From NCBI RefSeq assembly GCF_035582795.1, contig NC_134368.1:186001-250000 (forward strand): DNA of 64,000 nt, given 5' to 3'. Each line of letters begins with the position of its first letter. The first letter of the stretch is position 1. The notes under the pieces are model-generated. The model was not told where the DNA came from, made no database searches, and saw nothing but the letters and a program-made list of their open reading frames with translations. The position numbers and the translations under genes were made by a program. Origin of the DNA: Mycteria americana (lineage: Eukaryota > Chordata > Aves > Ciconiiformes > Ciconiidae). Positions 50,301-62,300 of this stretch are shown here, piece by piece.

Positions 50301-53300
50301 AAGGATTCGGGGCTTCTGCTGTGCCTGTCTCTGGTTTGCAACCATCTGAGAAATCTGCGGAGCTGAGAGGCACTGCACTTGGCCTGGCATCAAACAGCAT
50401 CTCTCGGGAGGACAGAAGCCGGGTCCCAGGGAGGAGAGGAGCTGGGTCCCAGCTCCCGGCTGCTGGAGTATGAACTCGAGATGCAGCTGAGGGGCCTGGG
50501 GGCAGCTGGGGAGGCACAGGCAGAGAGAGGCCGGGTCTCCAGGCTCACAGCACTTCTGCTCTGTCGCAGGCGACACTCGTACCGGACAGGGCAGGACATC
50601 GCCAACTGCGGGACCTGCCGGGACTGTGCCTGCATCATCTACAGGTAAGAGCCAGCTCTGGCACCCTGCACGTTCCTGGCAGGGCCCCTGCTCCTAATCA
50701 GACTCCTAATTTGGCTACAAGGCAGAGGTGCGGGGGAGTTGCGAGTCTTCACTGCTGGGGACCGTGCTGGGGGATGGAAGGGACCTGCCCGCCTGCGCTC
50801 CATCTCCTGTCCCTGTGCCAGGGTGGATGCTCAGGGGACCCTGAGCTGCCAGGGGCTGCAGGGTCTCAGCCTGTGCAGGTCTGAGCTGTCCCAGGGGATG
50901 TGGCACTAACACAGTCGCAGCTTTTCCTGTCCTGTCCCTCCTAGTGGAGGAGCTCTCTGTTTGTCACAGAAATGCCTCCAGCGCCTTAGGACAGACACAA
51001 ACCTGGCTGTACAGGACCAGCTAAGACCCCCTGTGCCAAGGGGACGGGGCACACAGGGAGCGGCTGTCCCCGTCCCATGCATGCAGCACCGTGTCCTTGC
51101 GCTTCGTCCTGCTTATCCGTGTCTCAAGGGGCCCATCCCTTCTGCGACCCCACAGCAGCTGGGAACGCAGAGGGCTGTCAGCCCCGCTGTCCCTGCAGCC
51201 ACCCCTGCTCCTGGGGCACCATGTACGGTCCGCTCGGGGGGGGCACCACAAACAGAAAGGCCATTGCCAAGGCCCCTGCACCTGCCGGGAGGCTCCCATC
51301 GGACTGGAGAGAAGACGGCAGCGCCCGTCACGCCAAAAGACAGTTTGGTGCAAAACACAGCCCCACCTCATGGCCTGGGCCCAGCGGGCAGCAGCGCACC
51401 CCCAGGGACGCTGACGCGTGCTCATCGGCGCTTTGGCCAGCACAGGGTAACCTGGGGGCCTGGGCAGAGCTGCAGCAGAGTCGGGGTCGTGGCAGAGCTG
51501 GGGACGCATTCCTGCGCCTCGGCTGGACCCGGAGGACTGCCGTTCCCTGGGCTCTGCTGCAGCTGAGGCTAAGCACAGGGGCCGGCCCCGGCCCCGGCAG
51601 CTGGGCTGCTGCGCTAGGGCAGGTGGGACGGGGCAGCAGGGACAGAGATGCCATTTGAGCCAGAGCCTGAGCCTGGGCTGCGCTGAGGGCAGGGCGGCAC
51701 AGCTGCCCATCCCCGGACTGTTTCTGTCTTTGCTGGGTGACCCCTTCCCTGCAAGGAGTCCTCAGACAGGGCTCACGGGCTGCTCCCCACCAGCGCGCGC
51801 TCCAGCTGTGAGCTTGCAGCCTCCCCTGTCTCCTCATGGCTCTCTTCGTAGCCCTAAAGGCAGCATCTCCCCCAGCAGGGTACACCGTGCCGGGGAATGG
51901 TCACGTCTGCCCTGCCAGCCCCGTGCCAGGCAGGACGCTGAAGCCACGCCAGCACGCGGCTGACAGCCGCCATGCCGGGACCCCTCAGCGGCAGATTTGG
52001 AGGGGCGTGGGTGCTAGCACGGCGTCGGTGCTCGCTGTCCTCGGAGCAGGGCTCGGCTCACCGGGCCAGCCAAGGAGCTGTTCTGGCACACCGGTGCCAG
52101 CTCTTCCCCCAGCGTGCTGCTGGGGCTCCCAGCACGGCTGCAGGCACCTCACTGCTCTGCAGCCAGCTCCTACCAGCTCCAGCTCCATGTGTCAGAAAGC
52201 CAGAGCAGGGTCCTGGTGTTACCTGGCCTGAATCTGGTCCCTTTATCTCTGTGGAGAGCAGCTCCCACTCGCAGGAGCAGATGGGGTGATTTTCATGAAG
52301 GACAGCTGACGGGCTGCAGGTGGAAGGGGAGCTGCTCTGGTTTGATGGCAGAGCATTTATCTTCTGTAAAAGCAGTATATTGGGGAAAGCCTCGTTAGCA
52401 GCTGGTGGGTGGGCTTGCTCGCTCGCTCTGAGTCGAGGCTGCATCTCGTTGTCCCCGTGCCAGCTTCGCACAGACACTGCAGACGAGCTGCCGGTCGTGC
52501 AGGGGGTTCCTGTCCCTTGCTGGGGTCCAGGACCGTGGGGCCTCAGCTCTGCTTGCCCGACACCGGCACTGGGTTGGGGCATGGAAGCACTTTCCTCCAC
52601 TGCCCTCCCTCCTCAGAGCCCATTCAGTCTCCGGGAAAGGCATCTCACGCGCTCGCAGTGAAGGCAGTGACGTGGCCGGGGCCCTCTCCCCATCAGCCCT
52701 CTGGGAATTGGGGAGTTGCAGTTTAGCCTGAGCCTTCTGCCCGTCCAGGCGTCCGTGGGCGTCCGTTTGTCTCTCTGGCCATGCAGCCTGCCGTCTCCCT
52801 CTGTGCACGTGCAGATGGCTGGCCAGGCATGTTCTCATTTTGCTGTTAATTAGGCTCACTCTGCTAGCGCTCAGAAGCGCAGGATGCAGCGCACAGAGCT
52901 GGCACCGAGCAGCGCTCCACAGTGTGCGCACGGGGTGGTTTAGCCGCTGCCCCGCTGTGCTTTTGTGAGCGCCTGTGCGTGGGATGGACGCGCTCTCCTC
53001 TGGGCTGGGGTGCCCCGGCGCCGGTGCGCTGTGCACCGGCATCCTCGCACCCCCGCGCCGGCTGCCCTGCGCGCCCGTGCCACCGTGGCAGAGCTGTGTC
53101 TGATTCTCTTGTTCTCTGCTTATTTACACCACAGACTCCCCCGCTGTAGCTCGTGGGGGACTTCAGTGCTAATTGGGTCTGACGAGCCTGTCTCCACGCG
53201 GCACTGCGGTGGGGAGAGATGTCACATCTGGGGGAGGTGGCTCCCTGTAATTGCCAGGCTCCCGCCGGGGACTCCCTCTGGGCTTCGCTGCTGTCCGCGT

Positions 53301-56300
53301 GATGAGAAGAGGCTCCGGTGGGACACGGGACACAGGGTGGGGGGAGCGGGGACAGTGCGGAGCGCACCGGGTGCCAGGAGCTGGGGCAGCGCTCCAGGCA
53401 CCGGCCCTCGGGGATCAGCCACAGAGGAGGAGCAGACCTGCCTGCCTGCGTCCCGTCCCAGGGCTATGCATGAACGCGCCAGCTGTGCACCCCCGTCGCG
53501 GCCCTGAGCCCTTCCTCTGCATCTGTGCTGGGAAGTCGGGGTCCCTGCCCATGCTGCGCCCCTGCTAAGGGGCTGTCTGCCACGGCTCGCCCTCTTTGCT
53601 AGAAATAGCTGGGGACAATCAGTGTCCTCGCAGGGCGAGGTGACGGGAGGTGACGGGAGGTGACGGGAGGTGTTAGCGTGCCGTGTGGGGCTCGCGGGGC
53701 GCTCCCTGTGTGTGGGGTGGCCGTGCCACGTGCATAGTCCCGGGCACACACCGCAGCACCTCGCTGATCCGATGGGACGAGGCTGGTGTGAGGAGATCAG
53801 AGCACTTTCCGTGTGAGGAAGCATCACGGCACGTGGCCACCAGCAGCCAGCGCTGCAGGGTGCTGCGGGGACACTGGAGGGCTCCGGCACTTGCAGGAAA
53901 CCTGAGGGCTGTGGTGGGGGGCACAGCCCCCCCCTACCCAGACCCAGGGTGCCCTAATTCCATGCATCACCAGCGGTGTGACAGGCAGCAGCACAGCCCT
54001 TGCGTCTTGTGCCATCTCCTGATGCTGCAGCTGCCCTCAGCCCATCGGGTCCGGGCGCGGTGCTGGTGGCAGCAGCAGCAGGACGAGACACCCCGGCCCC
54101 AGGGGTGGGCAGCCCCTCCCTGGGGGGCTCAGTGCTAACCGGGGTCCCACAGACCCTGGGCTCGCCCCCCTGCGTCAGCACCAGTCCCCAGCTAGGGCAG
54201 CTGGCTGGCTGGCTTCCCACCCCGGACAGATCGCGGGCAAAGTCTCGGCATGTGTTAGTCCGAGCTGGGAGGGACCCCGCAGCCCCGGGGGGACGGAGCA
54301 GCACCACCAGAAGCTGTACCCTGCTCGGGGGAGTACATCACGGTCCTGCAGTGAGGGGATGGCAGCGAGGGCAGCACGCTGCTGCGGCTGGCAACTACAG
54401 GGTGCCCGGCCTGTCCAGAGCCTTCCTCTGCCCTCCCCTCCGTGCTGGGGGTGCGGCTGCCTTGCCGAGGATGGCCAGCCCTTGCAGCAGTGGCACGGGT
54501 CCCTGCGGGGCACTAGCGGGCATTGCTGCGGATGGCCTGATCAGGGCACAGGAGCCACTGCACGCCCGAGTCAGGGACTCTGCCTCTGCTGCAGGAAACC
54601 CCAATTGCCCGGTGCCTGAGTGCCACCGAAGTGCCACGGGCACAGTGTGCCGGGAACAAGTCCCTGGCACTTAGGGAGGCCACTTGCAGCAGTTCGGCTC
54701 CCCAGGAGGGACTTGGCGTGTTTGTCCTTGTTTAGGGAAGGCATTTAGGGCAAAGGAGCTCTGGCGAGCGGGTGAAACAGAGGAAAAAGCACAGTCAAGC
54801 CCAAGAGAAAAGCAGAGGCAGCGCCAGGCTTTGAGGCTGGATAAGAGAGAAGGTGGGGGGGGACAGCTGAGGGTGACACATCCCAAAATACCCCTTGCCA
54901 CCAGGTCAGGGGCTGTTTGTCAGCCTGTCCCTCTGGAAGGAGAGGTCCCTGGATGCTCCAGCACAGCAGGTTTAGCTGTGCGGTGCCACATGCCCAGCTG
55001 CAGACCGCAGCACCGCAGGTGGGTCGGCTGTTTGGGACGGATCCAGCCCCCACCCCCCCACTTACAGCCTCCGAGGGTGAGGGTGGTGGGCAGGAGCTGT
55101 CTGAAGGGCATGCCAGCAGGACGTCCCCTCGCAGGGGCACACGGTGACCCTGGGAAGTCTGCCTACCGGGAAGTGCCGGGAGCCCTGGGGAAAGCTGCCA
55201 GAGAAACGCCCAAACGGCCACTCCGCGCTGCAGGCTCCCAGCCAGCGGCTGCTCCCGCAGGAGGCCCCTGCCCTTCCCGCGGGCTCAGTCATCCCCTCCC
55301 GCCGCAGGACGACAGCCGCTGAAGCCAGGCTGGTCCCCTGCCATGCACGCCGTCCCCGTGCAGCAGCCTCGGGAGCGTGGCGGGGCTGAGGTCCCCGGGG
55401 ACACGCCCCGGGGACGTGCGGGGGGCTGAGCTCCCCAGGGGTCTTGCGGCAGGGCGCAGGGGTGGAGGCGGGTGCTGGGGCACGGAGCCGTGGCGGGCAG
55501 GGGGCCACAGCAGGCGATGCCCTCTAATGCCATCCCCTTCACCCTGCTCGCCCGCAGCGTGGAGCACGATTTCCGGCAGCAGGAGGGCCGCTTCCAGCAG
55601 GTGCTGAGCCATATCGAGGGCGACATGACGCCAAGCTCCCCCGCAGCAGCGGCGGGGGCCGTCCTGCCGCCCAGGCAAGAGCCATCGCCAGTGACGAAGC
55701 TGCCTGCGAAGCTGGACACGAAGAAATCCAGGCGCAAATGCTTCTGGTTCCTGTGAGCCAGCAGTGCCTGGCGGACCAGGAGCGTGGGGGCACCATCCCA
55801 GCACTGACCCCCTGCCCACGTCTCCCTCCTCCTCTCCCTCCCTCTGATGGTAGGGTTTGGGTAGCACCAGCTTTTATATTTTTAACCGTTCAATTTAATC
55901 TATCGGAGCTCCTGTGTAAATAAGGCGAGGGGAACAATGGCTGTATTTAATGAGAATTCAATAAATTCTATGGAGACGCTATTTTTGTTACATCCTCTCC
56001 CACCTGTGCACTTCTGTTCTGGATGAGGATGAGGAGGGGGCTGGCGGCCGTTCCCCTGCACGGGCTGCAGTTCTTGCTCAGCCCCAGGCGCCCACAGCCC
56101 CTTGGCGAGAGCAGCCTTGGGCCCTCCTCTTCCTCAGGGGTCCTCGAGGGCCGCCTGCAGCCCCGGTGCTCCCAGCCTGCCCCGGCTGAAACCAGCACCC
56201 GTCCCTGCGCCCCACAGCATGGGCTGCTCGCCCTTTCCCCCGGCTGCTGCCTGCAGGGTAACCAGGAGTGCCGAGGGTTTCTCCTGCAGCCCTGGTCAGA

Positions 56301-59300
56301 GACGGTGGAAAATGGTGTCCGGGGCACCCTGGCCGGGAGAGAGGAGACCTGTGCCCGAGACCTCCCGGGTGGGAGGGCAGGCTGTGTGGGGGTCCCGGGG
56401 GACATGGCTCTCCTTCCAGCGAGCTCCCCTGCGCGAGGCCGGGGGGCTGGGGGCTGAGCCCCGCACCTGTACCCAGGGCTGCCACAGGAGCAGGGGCTGC
56501 TTGGGGCTGCGGGGACTAGAAATTCCCTCTCCCCCTTCGCGGCCGGCTGGCAGGGCCAGGATGCGCTGGCTAATTGCAGGGAGAAAGGAATTAGCAGCTC
56601 AAATAGTCCAGCCTCTGCAAGGCTGCCCACGAGAGGAGAAATTCAGCGTCGGTTTAACGAGGGTCCCAGATCAAAGCGGCCGGCGGCAGCAGCGGGAGGC
56701 GAGTGTATGCCAAGGCGGCGCAGGAAGTGCTCCCCACGCTCCCCCCAGCCCGCCCGGACGCGCCGTGCCCTGGCCATCCTCCGCCGCCGCGGAGCCGGGG
56801 GGTGAACGCTCCCCAGAGCCCAGGGCCCGGACATGCTGCCCGCACACAGCACTGGGGCTCTCGCCTCCGTGTCCGCTGGCGGCGGGAGCAGTCACGGCTC
56901 TCCCAGCGGAGCCACCGGCCTCGGAGAGGACATCGCCCAGCCTCCTCCAGGAAGCGCCTGGCAGCCCGGGCCGCAGCAAGCGGCTGTCGCAACCAGAGGT
57001 CCGGCGAGGGGATTCAGAGGGCAGGAAGGTCTGGCCACGGCCTCTCCAGCTGGCGCCCACACCACGGTACCCCAGAGCAGGAGACTCGCACGTGCAGGAG
57101 CTGACATGGCGTTAAGCCCCATCCCTTGTGCCGGGGACGCACCTGGCGCTTGCAGGGCTGCAGCCCGGCAGTGCCAAGGGGGCTGGCGGTGCCAAGGGGA
57201 CCCGTGGTGCCCCGCTCACCAGCGGCCGCCCGAGCCTCAGCCGCAGCCTCTCCTGCGGCAGCTCGTCCCTTCCCTGCAAGGCGCTCGCGAGCCCGGTGGG
57301 ACGGGGCCGAGCTGTCAAGGCAGGGGCAGGGGAGGTCAGAGGTCTCTCAGTGCCCGAGTTCCCGGGACAGTGAACCTGGGGCGCTCCTCCCTTCTTGCCC
57401 AGCAGCAACAGGATGGATGGAGGCCACCCCCGGCGTGGGCACACGCGTCTCTGGTCCCCTCCAAGCCTTCCTGGCAGCCGCAGCTGCTGGAGCAGCCTGG
57501 GCTGAGGGGCCTCGGACGCCGGGGTGAAAGCAGGGGCTGCAGCAGCGGCATGAAAATCACGAACGGCGCTGGGAAAGCTGCCAGACAGCGTTTCTGGAGC
57601 CCAGCAGGGCCAGCGCGTGGGAAGGGGAGCAAGCGGTGGGAGTGAGGCGCAGCCAAAGCATCGCTCCCCTTCTCCCACACTGTACATGGGGCCACGCTTC
57701 AGCACCCAGTGTCGCAGCCTGGCAGAGCACGCACGCCCAACAGCTCTTTTTGCTCTTGCTTCCTCTGGCACTGAATCACGCAGCCTGGGAACAAAGGCTA
57801 AAAGCAAGATGATACCAAATGCAACCCTGTATGCATCTCCTGCCTGAGTCACATCTCCTGCCTGAATCATACTCCAACGCTGAGAGCCTGCTGTGCCCAC
57901 CCGGCACAGCCCCAGCGGTGCAGCTTTCGGCAGCAGAGCCTCAGGCGTGTCTGGTGAAGCAGCTCTGCCTGGCCATGAGGCCACTTGTGCCAGGGCGCAT
58001 GCCGGGGACTGCACTCGCCATCGGCTTGGCCAGTAAAACCACCCCAGGACAGCAGAGCCGCGGTCAGGAACGTCACCACGGGGCTGCACCGCCGGGGCTG
58101 CGCCGGCTGAGCGGGCAGGGGAGGGCAGGCTGAGCTGGGAGCCGGAGGGGAGACCCCACGCCTCCCCTGTCCCTCGGGGCTACGAGAAGGGGTCACCGGG
58201 CAGGGAGCGGCAACACCGGTGCCTCAGCGCATTGGCAGGAGCAATCCCAGCACCCGGGACGCTTGCAGAGCAGGGCAGCCTCATGTGCCGGAGAGCATGG
58301 GCAGGGCCAGTGAGGATAAAGCTCCTGTCCTGCCTGCCGGCTTTACTGCCTCGGTTTAGTTAGGTCTTTATTAATGAGAACAAAGAACAGGATGGCAAAC
58401 CTGCAGGCTTATCCCAAGAAGGCTCGAGCAAAGGGCCGAGCTGCCACTCCGGTTGCCCACGCTTCCCGAGGCATGGCACGCAGCGCAGCACGGTACAGCA
58501 CGGCGCTTCCCCGCAGCACGGCGCTTCTCCACTGCTGCACAGCCCCGCCACTCGCTCCAGGCTCCCGGAACGCGGTCGGACCCAACTCCTCGTCCACCCT
58601 CGCGACCCAGAGCAGCTTGTCGGGCCCATGCCTCACTGCCCAGCCGAGCACGCTGGGTCTGCCGCCACGTCTACATAAGAGTACCCAAGAACCCGCGCTG
58701 GCCACAGCTCTCTTTCCCCCTCCTTCACGATTAGATCATTGCACCCAGTGCAGCTGCTCTGCATGAAGCTTCGGCTGAGCAGCGCTCTGACCTGCCTACC
58801 CCTCCCATGAGAGGTGGGTGTCCCAGCACATTCCTCCCACGTGTTCTTGGCATGTAAAACTGTGACGGTTCACCGGGTCCAGTCACTGGTTTTCTGGAGA
58901 ATACAGCCCAGACCCCTCATCTGCTTCCAAAATGGGCTTCCTGCATCACAGACACGCTGCCTGCTCCTCCCAACGCACCCTCTGCTCCAGACCTGCTCCT
59001 GGCACGGCTTCCCCTCCCTTTTGGGCTTTCTTGTCCATCCTGCTGTGTTTAATACCTGCACATCCAGCCCCAGCCAGCTGGGCACCAGGCTGCACTGCCA
59101 GCTGAGGAGCAGCGTTGGTCGCCCGGTCCCAGACCCGTAAATCAGTGACGCCTTTTGCATCTCCCACATCACCCAAAGGCAGCCGTGGGAAGCAGCGCAG
59201 CCCCGATGCCCGGTGCAGCACAAGGCGGCGGCGGTGGTACTCACCCGCAGGGTGTTCTCCCGGTCCAGGACGATCACCCTCCGATTGACGGTGTGCAGCA

Positions 59301-62300
59301 GCCGCTCCAGGATCAGCTGGATGTGCTTCTTCACCTTCACCTGCAAGGCAAGAGGTGTCACGACCGTGCCTGAGCACCTGGCGCTGCCCGCCGTGGTGCC
59401 GGGAGGGAGGGCACAGGTGACAGCACCATCACCGCAGCCGAGGGGAATCGCCCCTGCGGCACACAGCCGGCATGTGGTCCCCAGCCCCCGCAAGCACCCC
59501 CTGGGCCAGACGCAGTCGGCCCCGTGGCACTGCCACAATTACTGCAGCTCCCCAAAAAAAGCAGGCAAGGAGGTTGCAAAGTGTTTGCAGTTATTCTTGG
59601 CAGAGGGCGCGGGAGCCGGAACTGAGGGCACAAGTTTCCTCAGCACCCCACAGTGCCCCGTGGGGTGGGGAGGAAGCAGCTCTGCTCCAGCCACGGGAGA
59701 CAGTGGACATCGGATAAGCCCCAACACCTCTGCAGCTCCAGCTGTGGGGGACCGTGGCCGCCGGACGAGCCCTGTGCCCGGGATCCTCAGCCATGGGACC
59801 AGACAGCTGTGGTCCTCGGCGGCGGCAGGACGGGAGCACGCTGCCAGGAGGGACAGGCTCATGGCATCTCAGGAGGCGGGAAATCACGAGCTGACTCTAA
59901 AGATTTGTGATTTATATGAAATACTGAAATAAGAGTCTTGTCCACTCCAGCGCGGCAAGTACGGCTCGTTTAATCACTGTGCGGGGGCTGGCAGCGTCAG
60001 GGCGACCAGCTGGAGCTGCAGCTGGAACGAGGCCACGCGCTCCGGTGCCAATATGGGGCTTGGGGTCCCTGGACAGCTCGGCCTCGTACGCCTCCCTGGC
60101 AAAGCTGGCCACCCAGCCGAGGACGGCTGGGGACGGCTGGGGACAGCCGTGTCCGCACTAGCCAGAGCTGTCCCCCGGAGCAGTCAGTACCACAGACAAA
60201 GGTGGGTTTCAGCTCACATGGGTTTGAAACATGAGAAGCATCCTCACCCGTGAGCATCCTGATTATCCTCTTCTTAAAGGCTATTTTAGTTTTAAAAGTT
60301 AAGGCCAAAACCAAGACATTTCAACCACAACTTCCAAGCTTTCCCCTCCATTGCCTGGGCTTCCCAGTGCCACAGGAATTAAAAAGCCATGCTCACACAG
60401 CCACCTCGCCCACCCAGGACACGGTGGCACACGTCTAATTCAGCTTCCACAGCGCCAGTCGCTGTGCTGTAGGTGTGACATCCGGACTTCCCAAGGGGTC
60501 CCAGAAAGGGACCCCAAAGCACAGACCAGCCTAGAAAGGACAGAAACGGAGGAAGTATCCTGTAGAGCCAGAGCACAGATCCCTGCGCTTTCCCAAAACG
60601 TTGCAGGAACGGCCACCACCGGCAGCGACTTCCAGCCACTCAGCCCTGCTGTGGGTGCACTGGGGCTTGCGGGGAGAGATGGTGATGGGCTCACTGGTAG
60701 CCCAGGGACGTTGCCTGATGCTAGCTGTAGAAAGGCAGGGGATGGAGGGCAGCACGCAGGCAACACAGGGAAAGGGGGACAGCTACCGAAGTGTGGACAT
60801 GCCTGGCCCCGTACATCAGACTGGCACCACAGCGACGTGACCCAGCACCCCACACCAGGCAGCGTGCTGCGTTTCTGTGCCGCAGGAAATGGAGGAGGAG
60901 AAGGGTGACCCAGGGAGGGAGCTGCCAGCGCAGCTGTGTGAGGGCTGTGCTCGCGCCTGTGACTTCAACGTGCTCAGCCCAAACACCCGTGATGCCAGGG
61001 CAGGAGCCTACAGGGAGAGCCGTGACTGCAGGTCACACTGCCGGGGCTGTCGGCAGTCGCCGGTTGTGCTCTGTCTTTTGTATGCTGCTTCCAGTGTTGC
61101 AAGCCCACACTTCATCCTTCCAGCGCTTGGGGAGCCCCGAGTCCAGCAGGGCCAAGCGGGGCCGTGCTGGGGGGGCCGCGACCCGGCGTGAGCCAGCTCT
61201 GGAGCACCAGCACGCCTCGCACACGTCTTGCCTGCCACGCTGGGAATGCCGCCGGGCCACCCTGCAGCCCCGATACCCCCTGAGAGCCGTGAGCCCTCGC
61301 TGGGTCCTTGCCTGAGCGAGGCGCTGGAACGGCCCGAGCCCACCCGCTGGTGCACGATGAAGCACTGAGGCCACGGGGGGGCAGGGCGAAGGTCCGGGCA
61401 CAGTCACCCCCCACCCCAGGGTGGGACACGGGGCACCGGGGGCTCACAGCAAGCCTAGAGCCACGCAGAGCCCCGGTCTCCCAGCCCTGTAGGGCACCTC
61501 CCGGGACTGACCCCATCACCGCAGCATCTCTGCCAGCAGCCCAGCTCCGCACGTTGGCTCCAGGTGACCATACAGGGTTTGTCACCATAATGAGATGCAG
61601 ATGAGCCCTTCCCAAACGCGCATGGGTGCCTGGCTCCTTCCCACCATCCGCCAAGCGCCGAAGCCCACCAGAGAAGCACTCACCAGCTCCGCGTCCCCAT
61701 GGTCCTTGTGCCGTCCCTCGCCTGCGCCATGCTGCGCTCGCCGCTCCTCCGCTCTCTGCAACAAACAGCACCCTGGGAAGTCGGGCGGATGCCCAGCAAG
61801 GACGGCCCCATCCCACCAGCGGCCAGCCCGGGACAAGTCAGGCACCCGCAGCAGGACCGTGCCTAGCCGGACGCCAGCCGGCTCAGCCCTGGACTGGTTG
61901 TTACTGCGATCTCTCGCTTTGGTACCCCGCACCAGCAGGCAGGCTCCTGCAGGCAGCATGGGGAGAAGGGGGTATGTGGGGGTCCCTGCTGCTCCGGGCC
62001 AGCTCTCTGCGGCGGGGTGCTGGGCTGGACCCCTGCGCCGCAGGGCTCTGGCTCACGTTTAGGGCCGTCGCTCCTAATTTTGGAGTGCAACGCTGCCCAG
62101 GGGCCATGCACTCCCTTGCCCTTGGGTCGGTGCTGTCCCTTGGCTGGGAGGCCTCTTCCCCACTTGTGGGGACTGACGGGAACTCGCCAGAGACCAGCTG
62201 AGGTGGAAATCAAAAGGTTTTTACCCCCAGCTTGGGCAGGTTCCCACTGGGATGGTGGGCGCCAACAGCCCCCTTTGACTTTGGATGGACCGTGATCAGT

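Larger units (their letters stand above)
45793..50569. other. INSYN2-like intron 1 of the coding region
   Basis: Holds a CR1 copy, two minisatellites and an AT-rich microsatellite, listed separately. A lower-GC island at about 48,590-48,780, with AGCTTAATTAAG, has no identified repeat. No exon supported. Confidence 0.45.

Noticed and set aside
28299-59244. Extra DOCK coding exons hidden in the giant intron
   Set aside because: Flanking exons both meet at phase 0 and the joined protein (...RENTLR then SHYVACM...) aligns to DOCK1/2 without a gap, so none is needed.
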